Part shown: in pieces, positions 8,554-19,900 of the stretch
Position numbering within the stretch: position 1 is the stretch's first letter
Layout of the letters: every line of letters starts with the position of its first letter
DNA from: Ignavibacteriota bacterium
Lineage (GTDB): Bacteria; Bacteroidota; Ignavibacteria; Kapaibacteriales; UBA2268
Length of the DNA: 64,000 bases
Reading direction: 5' to 3'
NCBI GenBank assembly: GCA_019637995.1
Contig: JAHBUQ010000001.1
Location: 372,001-436,000 of the forward strand
Notes under the pieces: model-generated
Told to the model about the DNA's origin: nothing
Database searches by the model: none
What the model saw: only the letters and a program-made list of their open reading frames with translations
Translations under genes and position numbers: made by a program

Positions 8554-11055
8554 TTATAACAAAGGTTCCTGACCGTTTGCATCAGTATGATCGAAATCAA
8601 TTTCCTCACCGGTAATTTCATCATCATCACGATTTACTGTAGTAATGTCAGCAATTTTATCGCCTTCATCCAGTCTGATAAGTCTTACACCTTGAGTATT
8701 TCTACCAATTGTACGAATATTTTTGATGCTTTGACGGATAAGAATACCATTTACAGTCATAACCACTAAATCCTCGCTGTCATTAGCAGGCAGAAGCCCA
8801 ATTACTTTTCCGGTTTTAGAGGTAAGATTCATCGAAATAACACCTTTGGCGCCGCGTTTTGTTAGTCTGAAATCTTCGTGCTTGGTTCGTTTTCCATAAC
8901 CTTTGTCACTTACAACCAGCACTTGTGTATCAGCACGCTTGATAACAATCATTGAAATTACATAGTCGTCTTTTGATAATGAAATTCCTCTCACACCAGC
9001 GGCGGTTCTGCCCATACCTCTGACATCACTTTCTCTGAATCTGCAGGCAAGACCTTCTCGTGTACCGATGATAACATCGCAATTTCCATCTGTGATTTGT
9101 GCTGAAATCAGTTTATCCCCTTCATCAAGATTAATTGCAATTATTCCTGTCTGCCTTACATGGGCGAATGCTGAAAGCCCCGTTTTCTTGATTGTTCCGC
9201 TTTTTGTACACATCATAGCGAATTCATTATCCGTAAATTCTTTAACAGGCATTAATGCAGTTACTTTTTCATCAGGCAATTTTCCGATTACATTAGCAAC
9301 AGACCTGCCTTTTGAATTTCTGCTTCCTTCCGGTATGTCGTAAACCTTGATTCTATATACTCTTCCGGCATCAGTAAAGAATAAAATATATTGATGAGTA
9401 GATGCCTGATAGATAAATTCAATAAAGTCATCGTCATAAGTGGCTGTACCGCTCGAGCCTCTGCCGCCTTTGTTTTGGCGACGGTAATTAACCAGTGCTG
9501 TTCGCTTGATATACCCATTATGAGACATTGTTACGATTACCTCTTCATTAGCTATCATATCCTCAATAGAAAATTCACGGGAATCCATAACAATTTCAGT
9601 TCTTCTTTCATCACCGAATTTATTTTTCAGCTCAAGAAGTTCTTCTTTGATTATTTCCATTTGAAGATTATGATTATCTAAAATTGATTTGAGTTTTTCA
9701 ATTAATTGAAGTATTTCGCGATATTCTTTTTGAATTTTCTCTCTTTCAAGACCGGTCAATCTTTGAAGTCTCATTTCGAGAATCGCTTTTGACTGAATTT
9801 CCGATAGTCCGAAGTTTTCCTGAAGTGCAATAGATGCAGTATTCGGGTCACGCGAATCTCTGATAGTTTTGATTACAGCATCAAGATTATCAAGAGCAAT
9901 TATAAAACCTTCCAAAATGTGAGCACGTTTCTCGGCTTGGTCAAGTTCAAACTTGGTTCTTTTTACAACAATTTCATTTCTGAATTTGATGAAATAATGC
10001 ATCATTTGTTTAAGTGTCAGCACTTTTGGTCTGCCATTAACAAGTGACAGCATATTCGAGCCGAAAGTAACCTGCAATTGAGAATGTTTAAATAAATTGT
10101 TAAGTACAACATCAGCATTAGCATCACGCTTGAGGTCAATAACGATTCTCATTCCGTTCCTATCAGATTCATCATTAAGACCTGAAATATCTTCAATTAC
10201 CTTACTGCGAACAAGGTCTGCAATCTTTTCAATCAGATTGGCTTTATTTACTTGATATGGTAGCTCTGCTACAATTAATGACTGTCTGGATTTGGCTTTA
10301 TTCTCTTCAATGAAGACTTTCGCTCTTACTGTAATTTTTCCGCGTCCGGTGAGATATGAATCTCTAACACCATTATAACCGTAAATAATACCGCCCGTCG
10401 GGAAATCAGGAGCAGGAATAATTTTCATTATTTCTTCATCGGTTAAATCTGGATTCTCAATTAAAGCCATCAAACCATTTATAATTTCTGTTAAATTGTG
10501 TGGAGGAATATTTGTTGCCATGCCAACAGCAATCCCGCTTGCGCCGTTAACAAGTAAAGTTGGAAGTACAGTTGGAAGTACTGTTGGTTCTTTTAACGAT
10601 TCATCAAAATTATTCTGAAATTCAACAGTATTTTTATCAATATCTCTTAAAGTCTGAGTTGCTATTTGTGCAAGTCTTGTTTCTGTGTAACGCATTGCAG
10701 CAGGTGGGTCGCCGTCAACTGAGCCGTAGTTACCCTGACCATCAACAAGTGGATAACGCATACTCCAATTCTGAGCAAGTCTAACCATTGCTTCATAAAC
10801 TGAGCTGTCTCCATGAGGGTGATACTTGCCAAGCACTTCACCAACAAGACGTGCTGACTTTTTGTAAGGACGGTTGGGTGCGAGACCTAATTCCTGCATC
10901 GCAAATAATATTCGTCTGTGAACAGGCTTAAGACCATCACGTACATCCGGTAAGGCACGCGATACTATTACTGACATTGAGTAATCCAGATACGAATTAC
11001 GCATTTCATCTTCGAGAAGGGTCTCGACTATGTTACCTTTATCAAGCAGTGACAT
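8554..11055 (-). CDS. gyrA: DNA gyrase subunit A
   Basis: 833 residues from ATG 11055; upstream in-frame codons to 11118 add 21 residues unlike any GyrA N-terminus and overlap the promoter, so they are excluded. The breakage-reunion domain shows [35 protein letters not shown] and the catalytic Tyr in [10 protein letters not shown] (about residue 122). The C-terminal DNA-wrapping pinwheel begins with a GyrA box, QNKGGRG, near residue 525, which separates gyrase from ParC. The quinolone-resistance region has Ser at the E. coli Ser83 position and Glu at the Asp87 position, a pattern also seen in wild-type enzymes. The C-terminus is acidic ([10 protein letters not shown]). gyrB is not in the window. 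Confidence 0.96.
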   Translation of the reverse strand: MSLLDKGNIVETLLEDEMRNSYLDYSMSVIVSRALPDVRDGLKPVHRRILFAMQELGLAPNRPYKKSARLVGEVLGKYHPHGDSSVYEAMVRLAQNWSMRYPLVDGQGNYGSVDGDPPAAMRYTETRLAQIATQTLRDIDKNTVEFQNNFDESLKEPTVLPTVLPTLLVNGASGIAVGMATNIPPHNLTEIINGLMALIENPDLTDEEIMKIIPAPDFPTGGIIYGYNGVRDSYLTGRGKITVRAKVFIEENKAKSRQSLIVAELPYQVNKANLIEKIADLVRSKVIEDISGLNDESDRNGMRIVIDLKRDANADVVLNNLFKHSQLQVTFGSNMLSLVNGRPKVLTLKQMMHYFIKFRNEIVVKRTKFELDQAEKRAHILEGFIIALDNLDAVIKTIRDSRDPNTASIALQENFGLSEIQSKAILEMRLQRLTGLEREKIQKEYREILQLIEKLKSILDNHNLQMEIIKEELLELKNKFGDERRTEIVMDSREFSIEDMIANEEVIVTMSHNGYIKRTALVNYRRQNKGGRGSSGTATYDDDFIEFIYQASTHQYILFFTDAGRVYRIKVYDIPEGSRNSKGRSVANVIGKLPDEKVTALMPVKEFTDNEFAMMCTKSGTIKKTGLSAFAHVRQTGIIAINLDEGDKLISAQITDGNCDVIIGTREGLACRFRESDVRGMGRTAAGVRGISLSKDDYVISMIVIKRADTQVLVVSDKGYGKRTKHEDFRLTKRGAKGVISMNLTSKTGKVIGLLPANDSEDLVVMTVNGILIRQSIKNIRTIGRNTQGVRLIRLDEGDKIADITTVNRDDDEITGEEIDFDHTDANGQEPLL

Positions 11056-11095
11056 AAATTTATCTTTATTTAGAAAGTGAGTTATAACAAACTTA

Positions 11096-11127
11096 CAAAA
11101 ATACGAAAAAATAAGCATTTAAGCAAG
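11096..11127 (-). promoter_or_regulatory. Putative gyrA promoter
   Basis: On the minus strand CTTG (11127-11124) is followed after 20 bp by TATTTTTG (11103-11096), matching TTG - 20 bp - TAnnTTTG. The -7 element lies about 40 bp before the gyrA ATG. A second TAnnTTTG match, TAAGTTTG, sits at 11095-11088. Confidence 0.5.
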
Positions 11128-11531
11128 AAATATCAAGCTTTCTAATGCTTTTGTAGTATTCATGATTGAAAATTTCAGATTGCCTCTCAAACTACTTATA
11201 TTCACAAATACTAATAATTTATTCATTTTGCATACTTCTGCCATAGTCTGAAATATCAGTGAAACATAACTGATTATTATTCAATAGATTAATCGAAAAT
11301 TTTCTTCTTCGTCAGGAGCATCTGAATTTATATTATTTAGTGTTGCAAAACACGAAAATTTAATTTATTGCTCTGAATAAATCTGATATGGAGTGGGTGA
11401 TGTTTTTGTAAATTAATATTGCCACATACAATTTAAAATAATTCGAAAATCAAAACTTTTTTTCTAAAATTAATTAACACTTAATCAATTTTTATTATTT
11501 TAGAATCATTATTAAATTACATTTTATAAAT
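11128..11531. other. Intergenic region between gyrA and phosphodiesterase gene
   Basis: About 400 bp between divergent genes. I see no open frame with coding character, no strong hairpin and no tRNA. It holds the upstream part of the gyrA control region and presumably a promoter for the gene at 11532, although no clear TAnnTTTG lies close to that start. Confidence 0.5.
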
Positions 11532-12743
11532 ATGAAAAAATTTACTTTGATCTTGTGTTTGGCTTTTATTTCTATATTTGGTTTTACTAAATCAGAAGAT
11601 AATAAGCAAATTGTCATTTTAGTTTCGCTTGACGGTTTTCGTTGGGATTATCTCGATAGGGGCAAAAGTCCAAAACTTAGCGAAATTGCATCTGATGGAG
11701 TACGAGCTTCCTCGCTTCAACCTCAATTCCCAACAATGACATTCCCGAATCATTATTCTATAATTACCGGGCTTGTTCCTGAAAACCATGGTATAATTGC
11801 AAATTATTTCAATAATCTATATGATACGACATTTTTCTCACTCAAACAACCTTATGTTACTAACTCAATTTGGTATATGGGTGAAGCTTTTTGGGAGACA
11901 GCCAGACGTAATGGTATCATAACAGCATCATATTTCTGGCCCGGCTCAGAAATTGAACTGGACTACAGAAGACCAAATTACTACCACATCTATGATCACA
12001 ACAGACCTTATGAAGAAAGAGTAAATGGTGTACTGGATTGGCTCTCATTGCCGGATTCCTTAATGCCGAGATTTGTCACTCTTTATTTTGATGAGACTGA
12101 TTCTAAAGCCCATCGTCACGGAACCGATTCACCAATGCTAAATGACGGAATAGTTAGAGTTGACAAAATTGTGGCTATGCTCGATAGTGGTATTACTTCT
12201 TTGGGACTTAAAGAACGTGTAAATTTAATTATCTTATCCGACCATGGTATGGCTGATATGGCGGAAGATAGAATAATTGCCATTGATGAAATTTTACATG
12301 ATAAAACAGATATAAGCATTACCGCATTGAGTACACTCGCATTCATCAATCCACCTAAAGATAAAATCAATAGTGTATATCAGAAGCTAAAGAAATCTGA
12401 AAAAGGATATAAAGTATATTTGAAGAAAGACATACCAAAGCGACTAAGATACAGTAAACATCCATTTATTTCTGAGATAATGATGTTTGCTGAACATGGA
12501 TGGCTGATAGGTGACACAAGGAAATGGAGCGATAAATATATTGCAACTCATGGATATGACAACAAGCATCCGGAAATGCACGGGATTTTTATTGCCCGAG
12601 GTCCGGCATTTAAAAATAATTATAAAAGCGGTACTTTAAACAATATTGATATATATCCGTTACTTTGTAAATTATTTGATATTTATCCGGCTGGTAACAT
12701 TGATGGTGATATTTTAAATATCATTCATTTACTAAATGAGTAA
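11532..12743 (+). CDS. Secreted alkaline-phosphatase-superfamily phosphodiesterase (ENPP type)
   Basis: 403 residues with a signal peptide (MKKFTLILCLAFISIFGFTKS), so periplasmic or surface-located. It belongs to the type I phosphodiesterase/nucleotide pyrophosphatase family. Expected zinc ligands and nucleophile are present in order: Asp in LVSLDGFRWDY, the nucleophilic Thr in FPTMTFPNHYS, Asp and His in DETDSKAHRHG, Asp-His in LSDHGMAD, and His in HPEMHGIFIARGP. Typical substrates are nucleotide pyrophosphates, phosphodiesters or phospholipid head groups; which applies is not visible. It is followed after about 60 bp by the repeat protein gene on the same strand. Confidence 0.9.
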   Translation: MKKFTLILCLAFISIFGFTKSEDNKQIVILVSLDGFRWDYLDRGKSPKLSEIASDGVRASSLQPQFPTMTFPNHYSIITGLVPENHGIIANYFNNLYDTTFFSLKQPYVTNSIWYMGEAFWETARRNGIITASYFWPGSEIELDYRRPNYYHIYDHNRPYEERVNGVLDWLSLPDSLMPRFVTLYFDETDSKAHRHGTDSPMLNDGIVRVDKIVAMLDSGITSLGLKERVNLIILSDHGMADMAEDRIIAIDEILHDKTDISITALSTLAFINPPKDKINSVYQKLKKSEKGYKVYLKKDIPKRLRYSKHPFISEIMMFAEHGWLIGDTRKWSDKYIATHGYDNKHPEMHGIFIARGPAFKNNYKSGTLNNIDIYPLLCKLFDIYPAGNIDGDILNIIHLLNE

Positions 12744-12801
12744 ATATGGCATAAATTATGATAATGAAAAATTGATTTATTGAATTGATTTCGGAACAGG
12801 T

Positions 12802-15558
12802 TTGAAAAATATTTTAGTACTTTTTTTATTAATTATTTCTGTGAATTTGTACTCACAGAATTTATTTTATAACTCTGAAAAGTTTAATAATTTATACAAC
12901 AACCTGCTGACTACTCACGAATTGAGCGTCAGAGATATATTTATTCCCGAATCTTATAAACAAGAAATCAAGTATGAACTATTATTATATAAAGATTTAT
13001 TGAAATATCCGCCAAGTTCAAACTTACTTACTGAGAAATTGGCTCTAAATTTGAAAAATAATTCTCTAAATAAAGAAAATTTAGCTGACATTTGTAGCAA
13101 AATTTCAGTTAAGCCATTTCAAATGATTGAATATGATGATTTTCTTGCTAATGATTTTATCAATAAGATGTTGGGTATTAATCTTGACAGTACATTTTCG
13201 TTTCCTGCTTCACTTATTATCAAACAATATTTGATTCCAATTCTTAAAGTATATAAAAGTTTGGAGAATGATTTTATTCTAAGTAATAAACCGGAAGTAA
13301 GATTTCTTAAAAAATATGCAGATTCTTTGCTTTTTGTTGAGAAAACAGAAATTCATAATCCTTATCAATACCATCATTTTCAGAAAAATAACACCGAAAT
13401 TGCTCGCAATTTTTTCAATTATTCCGATGGTTTTAAACAAAGCAATGTAATTAATTATGGCTATTCGTTATATTCACATTTTGATAAAGTAAATCAAATT
13501 ACTCTTGATAACATTGATGATTTGAAATCACAGGTTAAAACGGTTATCGTAGAAACCAATCTTGGTAAAATTGCGATAGGAGGTACCGGTGATGATTCTT
13601 ATTCAGGCAATTTCTTACTTATAATTGACCTTGGTGGAAATGATACTTACAATATTGAATCTGTCAGTAAAGAGCTTCTTTCGCTAAGTCCTGTACACGT
13701 TATTATTGATTTAAGCGGTGATGATAATTATAAAGCAGGTGATTTTTCTCTTGGATGCGGTTATTTTGGTATAAATATTTTGATGGACTTAGCCGGTAAA
13801 GATAAATATAACGCCGGAAATTATTCTTTAGGTGCTGCAATTTTTGGTTTTGGTATTTTGCATGACTTTGATGGTGATGATTTATATGTTGGTAAGAATT
13901 TTACTCAAGGTGCTGCATTTTTTGGCTTCGGATTTCTGTTGGATGATAAAGGTAAAGATGAATTCAGAGCTGGAAGCTTTTCTCAGGGCTTTGCTACCAC
14001 AGCCGGATTCGGAATTTTGATTGACAAATTTGGCGATGATAAATATACTTCTAACTCTTTTATGAAAAAATCTGCTATTGAGTCAAATAATTCGGTCTCA
14101 TTTTCTCAAGGTGCTTCCCTTGGTTATGAAGCCTTAGCGGCAGGTGGAATTGGACTCCTTATCGATTTATCCGGCAATGATAAATATATTGCTGATTCAT
14201 ATTCTCAGGCAGTTGCGATTAATTATGGGATTGCAGGATTGTATGACTTTGAGGGTAATGATGAATATAATTGCCGCGATTTTGGTCAGTCTTTTGCAGC
14301 TAACTTTTCAATGAGTAATTTTTATGATTATATCGGGAATGATAAGTATTCATCAGGTATTTCAACTTTAGCAAGCTCATATAGTTATTCATATAGTAGC
14401 CTTTTCGATATTTCAGGAGATGATTCTTTTTTCAATTCAGAAAAAGTATTTGTTAAACAAAACCCTGCAATTTCTTTATTCATAAAAACTTCAGGAAAAG
14501 CAAATTACAAAGGGTATTGCTCGCTAAATAAAGATCGGAAATTTTCATTTAATACTCAAAATTCATCTTATAATTTAGTTATTAATGATATAAATAATTT
14601 AGTCAATGATGATTTAGAACATCCTTCAGAAGATTATTCCAATTTATCATTTAAGCTATTCAATTTGCCTCTTATGAATATCGAATTTAAAAATTCTGAG
14701 AAAAACTTTCTTTTGCCATCAAGTATTGACAGTTTGGCTGTGATAGCTATTTCTCCACTTGAAAATTTCAAAAAATTTGCTTCTTCAGCAAAAGACAGTC
14801 TTGCAAAATATAGTATTTCAGATATGATAGCAATTGAAAATGTAATTGATTTAAGCGACAAACACAATTTATCAGTTTATGAGTTCATTATTAATAAAAT
14901 TATATCACGAAAAGAAAAAAATGACTTTTCTGAACTGACAAAGCTAATTAATACAGAAAATCAATATACATTTGGAGTATATTCCAGAGTAATGACCCGA
15001 CACTACCCTGAAGAGTCAAAACTATATATTACACTCAGATTCACAGATAAAAATCCACAGATTAGAGAAGCCGCAATAACTTCATTAGGAAGAATAAATA
15101 ATATTGCTGTTGCTGAGAATATTTCCGGATACTTAAACGACAGAGATATTTCAGTGCGTTGTGCAGCAGCCATAACATTGGGTATGATGAAGCAACCCGG
15201 ATACCTGGAAGCATTAAATCAATCATTTGAAGATGGATTATTCGCCATAAGAGATGCCGCTTATAAGGGTATTGTATCAAATCTGTCACCTGATTTCTTA
15301 TTTGTCGAAAGTTTGTTAAGCGATAAAATCAGTTCTGCAATGAAAACAAAACTCATTCCACTGATTTTGAAAGCCGACTTAAATGATAAGGAGTTCAGAG
15401 AATTTCTTAAATTGTTTAAATCTCAGGATAGTAGCATTAAAGCTATATTTTACTCTGAATTATCTAACAATAATTCAAAACAATGGACGAAAAGACATAA
15501 GCAAATTATTAAAAATGAAAAAGACAACGAATTAATAAAATTATTAAAACATGAATAA
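12802..15558 (+). CDS. Secreted tandem-repeat (D-x-x-G-N/D-D-x-Y) protein with C-terminal HEAT repeats
   Basis: 918 residues starting at TTG with GGAACAGG a few bases upstream; a signal peptide follows (KNILVLFLLIISVNLYSQ). Residues about 250-545 hold a run of units of about 22-33 residues of the form G-F-G-I-L-x-D-x-x-G-x-D-x-Y-x-A-x-x-x-S-Q-G-A, for example IDLSGNDKYIADSYSQA. The first unit, IGGTGDDSYSG, recalls RTX nonapeptides, so a calcium-binding beta-solenoid is plausible but not shown. Residues about 740-870 are HEAT-like helical pairs (REAAITSLGRI, VRCAAAITLGMM). I do not know this architecture. It overlaps gmk by 8 bp, so an envelope protein is tied to housekeeping genes. Confidence 0.78.
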   Translation: MKNILVLFLLIISVNLYSQNLFYNSEKFNNLYNNLLTTHELSVRDIFIPESYKQEIKYELLLYKDLLKYPPSSNLLTEKLALNLKNNSLNKENLADICSKISVKPFQMIEYDDFLANDFINKMLGINLDSTFSFPASLIIKQYLIPILKVYKSLENDFILSNKPEVRFLKKYADSLLFVEKTEIHNPYQYHHFQKNNTEIARNFFNYSDGFKQSNVINYGYSLYSHFDKVNQITLDNIDDLKSQVKTVIVETNLGKIAIGGTGDDSYSGNFLLIIDLGGNDTYNIESVSKELLSLSPVHVIIDLSGDDNYKAGDFSLGCGYFGINILMDLAGKDKYNAGNYSLGAAIFGFGILHDFDGDDLYVGKNFTQGAAFFGFGFLLDDKGKDEFRAGSFSQGFATTAGFGILIDKFGDDKYTSNSFMKKSAIESNNSVSFSQGASLGYEALAAGGIGLLIDLSGNDKYIADSYSQAVAINYGIAGLYDFEGNDEYNCRDFGQSFAANFSMSNFYDYIGNDKYSSGISTLASSYSYSYSSLFDISGDDSFFNSEKVFVKQNPAISLFIKTSGKANYKGYCSLNKDRKFSFNTQNSSYNLVINDINNLVNDDLEHPSEDYSNLSFKLFNLPLMNIEFKNSEKNFLLPSSIDSLAVIAISPLENFKKFASSAKDSLAKYSISDMIAIENVIDLSDKHNLSVYEFIINKIISRKEKNDFSELTKLINTENQYTFGVYSRVMTRHYPEESKLYITLRFTDKNPQIREAAITSLGRINNIAVAENISGYLNDRDISVRCAAAITLGMMKQPGYLEALNQSFEDGLFAIRDAAYKGIVSNLSPDFLFVESLLSDKISSAMKTKLIPLILKADLNDKEFREFLKLFKSQDSSIKAIFYSELSNNNSKQWTKRHKQIIKNEKDNELIKLLKHE

Positions 15559-16129
15559 AAAAAGACTTTTAGTTTTGTCATCACCAAGCGGTGGGGGAAA
15601 GTCCACCATCGCAAAAGAATTAATGAATACATACTCAAATTTGAGATTTTCTGTTTCTGCAACCACCCGAAAACCAAGAGCAGGTGAGCAAAATGGTGTG
15701 CAGTATTACTTCCTTGGTAAAGAGGAATTTGAAACTAAAATCAATAAAAATCAATTTGTGGAATATGAAGAAATTTTTGGGAATTATTATGGCACTTTGA
15801 AATCAGAAATTGATAAAGCATTTTTTGATTCTGAATGCCTGATTTTTGACGTAGATGTCAAAGGGGCAATGTCAGTCAAACAAAATTATCCTGAAGATGC
15901 ACTTTTGCTTTTCATAATTCCACCCGATATTGATACTTTGGAAAAAAGACTGCGCAGTCGCAGCACCGAAACTGAGGAGCAGATCCGACTAAGACTAAGT
16001 AGAGCAGAGCTGGAGTTGGCGTATCAAGATAAGTTTGATCACATAATTGTAAATGACGAATTGGATAAAGCAATAAAAGAAACAGTTGAATTTATCGGAG
16101 AGAAAATGGAGGTTAGGATAGATGAGTGA
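15551..16129 (+). CDS. gmk: Guanylate kinase
   Basis: 192 residues, normal length. It phosphorylates GMP to GDP in the cytoplasm. The Walker A motif is SSPSGGGKST near the N-terminus, followed by SVSATTRKPRAGEQNGVQYYF (GMP-binding loop, given here in part as TTRKPRAGE), YGTLKSEID, a DVDVKGAMSVK segment and the lid RLRSRSTETEEQI. The start overlaps the upstream repeat protein by 8 bp and the end overlaps the methyltransferase gene by 8 bp, so translation of the three genes is probably coupled. Confidence 0.95.
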   Translation: MNKKRLLVLSSPSGGGKSTIAKELMNTYSNLRFSVSATTRKPRAGEQNGVQYYFLGKEEFETKINKNQFVEYEEIFGNYYGTLKSEIDKAFFDSECLIFDVDVKGAMSVKQNYPEDALLLFIIPPDIDTLEKRLRSRSTETEEQIRLRLSRAELELAYQDKFDHIIVNDELDKAIKETVEFIGEKMEVRIDE

Positions 16130-16811
16130 GCAAGTTCGTGATATGTTTTCTGATATTTCAGCAGAGTACGATTTACTTAATGATGTGCTTTCTTTTGGTC
16201 GTCACCGCTGTTGGAAAAATAAATTCGTAAAAAATATCAAATTACCAAATGATGGTAAGCATCTTGATGTTGCAACCGGAACAGGTGATATTGCTGAATT
16301 AGTTGTAAAAAAATATGGAATGAAAACCGAAATAATCGGAGTTGATTTTTCTGAAAGTATGATTATTAAAGCACGATTCAGGAAAAATTCCAAATATGTA
16401 AATTTGGATTTTCAAACAGGAGATGCAACAGATTTAAAATACCCTGATAATTATTTCGATTCTGTTTCGATTTCTTTTGGAATAAGAAATATTCCGAGTC
16501 TTGTAAAAGCTATCGAAGAAATGGGGAGAGTCATAAAGCCAGGAGGCTTACTTGCAATAATGGAATTTGGTACACCATCGCAGCCTTTCAACATTATATA
16601 TAAATTTTATTCGAAATATTTAATTCCTAATATCGGAAAAATAATGACAGGAAACGATTTTGCATATAAATACCTTCCGGAAACAATCAAAAAGTTTCCT
16701 TATGGAGAAGAATTTAAAAAAATCGTTATCTCGACAAATATCTTCAGCGATATTAAAGTAAGTAAAATGGATTTTGGAGCTGTGTTTGCATATTACTGCA
16801 CTAAAAAGTAG
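16122..16811 (+). CDS. menG: Demethylmenaquinone methyltransferase (UbiE/MenG)
   Basis: 229 residues. It is a class I SAM-dependent methyltransferase that adds the final methyl group in menaquinone synthesis. Motif I is LDVATGTGDIAELV, followed by GVDFSESMIIKAR (motif II), FDSVSISFGIRNIPSL (the family signature around FGIRN) and RVIKPGGLLAIMEFG. The N-terminal DMFSDISAEYDLLNDVLSFG also matches the family. The N-terminus overlaps gmk by 8 bp. The presence of this gene implies a quinone-based respiratory chain; ubiquinone is unlikely in this lineage, so menG is the better symbol. Confidence 0.93.
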   Translation: MSEQVRDMFSDISAEYDLLNDVLSFGRHRCWKNKFVKNIKLPNDGKHLDVATGTGDIAELVVKKYGMKTEIIGVDFSESMIIKARFRKNSKYVNLDFQTGDATDLKYPDNYFDSVSISFGIRNIPSLVKAIEEMGRVIKPGGLLAIMEFGTPSQPFNIIYKFYSKYLIPNIGKIMTGNDFAYKYLPETIKKFPYGEEFKKIVISTNIFSDIKVSKMDFGAVFAYYCTKK

Positions 16812-16993
16812 TTTCTTTGCAAAATTATTTGTTTTCCGATATTCGGCAAATTGCATGAATTTGAAGAATCAAGATTATAGCTTCAATTCATTGCACAGAA
16901 AAATCATCACATGGCAGACTTTACTTTTTATAAAAGTATTTACTTTTATAATCAAGAAGATTTTAATAGTGAAATATATAATAAATACTTCTT

Positions 16994-19900
16994 CTAAAAC
17001 GCTAAATTCTGTGAAAGCCATTTCTTTGCTTCGTCGTAAGAAATTCCTTTACGCTCTGCATAATTTTCAAGTTGGTCGCGTGTTATTTTCCCGACTGCAA
17101 AATACTTGCTGTCTTTGTGTGAGAAATACATTCCACTGACCGAAGCGCCCGGGTGCATCATACAGCTTTCCGTAAGAGTAATACCTGAATTTTCTTCGGC
17201 GTTAAGCAGGGACATGATTTTCTTATTTTCAGTATGGTCCGGAAGTGACGGATAGCCGGAAGCCGGACGAATACCAGTGTATTTCTCGGCTAAAATATCA
17301 TCTATAGCAAGCTTTTCATCCGAAGCAAAACCCCATATTTCCTTCCTGACTTTTTCATGCAGAAGCTCTGCAAATGCTTCTGCCAATCGGTCCGAAATTA
17401 TTTTAATCATTATTGATTTGTAATCATCATGCTCAGATTCATATTTTGCAACAAGCTCATCTGTTCCGATTCCCGCAGTGCAGGTAAATAATCCAAGATA
17501 ATCAATTTTACCACTTTCAAGAGGAGCTATATAATCGGCAAGAGATAAATCACCGACATTTCCGCGGCTTACCTGCTGCCTTAACAAGTTGAATTTTTCA
17601 ATTACGCCATTGCGATTTTCATCAGAGTAAATTTCAATATCATCATAGTTTACGGTATTTGCCGGAAATATTCCTAAGGAAGCATTTGCTGTAAGCAGAT
17701 TATTTTCAATTACTTCATCAAGCATTGAATTTGCATCGTCAAATAATTTACGTGCCTCTTCTCCTTTTTCGGGGTTATCGAAAATCTGCGGGTAGCGTCC
17801 TTTAATTTCCCAGGTAACAAAGAATTGCGTCCAATTGATATATTTCCTGATTTCTTCAAGAGGATATTGATTGTAAACAATCACGCCTGTTTTATTTGGT
17901 TTGGGAATTTCGTAATTCGTCCAATCTGTTTTCAGACGGTTTTTAACTGCTTCATCGTAACTTAAAAGTGTTTTATCTTCTAATGATTTATAGTGATTAA
18001 TCCTTATTTGCTCGTATTCCTTTTCAATATTTTTTGCAAATTCATCTCTTGAATTTTTATTCAAAAGATTTGAAACAACCGGCACGCTTTTACTTGCATC
18101 AAGCACGTGAATAACCGGTTGCGAGTAATTTGGTGCAATTTTCACGGCAGTATGAACACGTGATGTAGTAGCTCCACCGATTAAAAGCGGTTGAGTAAAA
18201 CCTGCACGTTCAAGCTCTTTTGCAATATGAACCATTTCATCGAGCGATGGGGTTATGAGTCCGCTAAGACCAAACACATCAACATTATGCTCTTTTGCAG
18301 CGGCGAGAATTTTTTCAGGTGGAACCATCACGCCTAAGTCAATCACCTCATAATTATTACATGCAAGTACGACTGCGACAATATTTTTGCCAATATCATG
18401 CACATCACCTTTTACAGTAGCAAGCAGTACTTTCCCCGCGGATTGCCGTTCTCCTTTTTTCAACTGTGCCTCAATATAAGGAATCAAATGAGCAACAGAT
18501 TTTTTCATAACTCTTGCACTTTTTACTACTTGCGGCAGGAACATCTTGCCTGAACCAAAAAGCTCCCCAACTACATCCATACCTGCCATCAAAGGTCCTT
18601 CGATAACTTCAAGCGGATTCTCAACTTTCAGGCGTGCTTCTTCAGTATCCTCAATTATAAATTCAACTATACCCTTTATCAAAGAATGTTTTAATCTTTC
18701 TTCGACAGGAAGAAGTCGCCAAGCATCCTGCTTTTCAACTTTCTTAGTGTCGCCTTGTTTTACTTTTTCGGCATAATCAACAAGTCGTTCAGTAGCATCG
18801 GCTCTTCTGTTTAGCAGCACATCTTCAACAAGTTCAAGCAATTCCTTGTCAATATCTGCATAAACTGCGAGCTGCCCCGCATTTACTATACCCATATCCA
18901 TACCGGCATTTACTGCATGATACAAAAATGCAGAGTGCATAGCTTCACGGACAATATTATTCCCTCTGAATGAAAATGAAATATTGCTCACGCCACCGCT
19001 AACTTTTGAATAAGGTAAATTTTCCTTAATCCATTTTGTAGTTTTAATAAAATCAACCGCATAATTATTATGCTCTTCAATACCCGTTGCAACTGTAAGA
19101 ATATTTGGGTCGAAAATAATATCATAAGGAGCAAAACCAACCTCTTCTGTAAGGATATTATATGCTCTTTGGGCAATTTCAATTCGTCTTTCAAAAGTAT
19201 CTGCCTGCCCTTTTTCATCAAAAGCCATGACAATGACAGCAGCGCCGTAATCAAGAATTTTTGCGGCGTGTTCTTTGAAAACTTCCTCGCCTTCTTTGAG
19301 AGAAACAGAATTTACAATTCCCTTACCCTGAAGACACTTCAGCCCTGCTTCAATAACAGTCCACTTAGATGAGTCAATCATTACTGGAACTTTAGAAATT
19401 TCCGGTTCTGATGCAATCAGATTAAGAAATTTTGTCATCGCAGCTTCTGAATCAAGCATTCCTTCGTCCATATTCACATCAAGCACCTGGGCGCCATTTT
19501 CTACCTGCTGAAGTGCTACGGCGAGCGCATCCTCATACTTGTCATTTTCAATCAGCTTACGGAACTGAGCGGAGCCGGTTACATTCGTTCTTTCCCCAAC
19601 ATTGATGAAATTTGAGTTTTCAAATACCACCATCGGCTCAAGACCACTTAATTTCAGATATTTAGTTGCCTGCGGAATTTTTCGCGGCTCTCTGCCTTTT
19701 ACAGTTTCCTTAATGGCGCGGATATGCTCAGGTGTTGTTCCACAGCAGCCACCGACAACATTTATGAAACCTTCATCAAGATATCCTTCAAGCACTTTTG
19801 CCATAGAATCAGCCGTTTCATCATACCCGCCAAATGCATTCGGAAGACCTGCATTTGGATACAAACTTGTGTAGCAATCAGAAGTTTCAGATAATTCAGA

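Noticed and set aside
11056-11118. N-terminal extension of GyrA
   Set aside because: The extra residues do not resemble any GyrA start and would cover the promoter; ATG 11055 gives the normal N-terminus.
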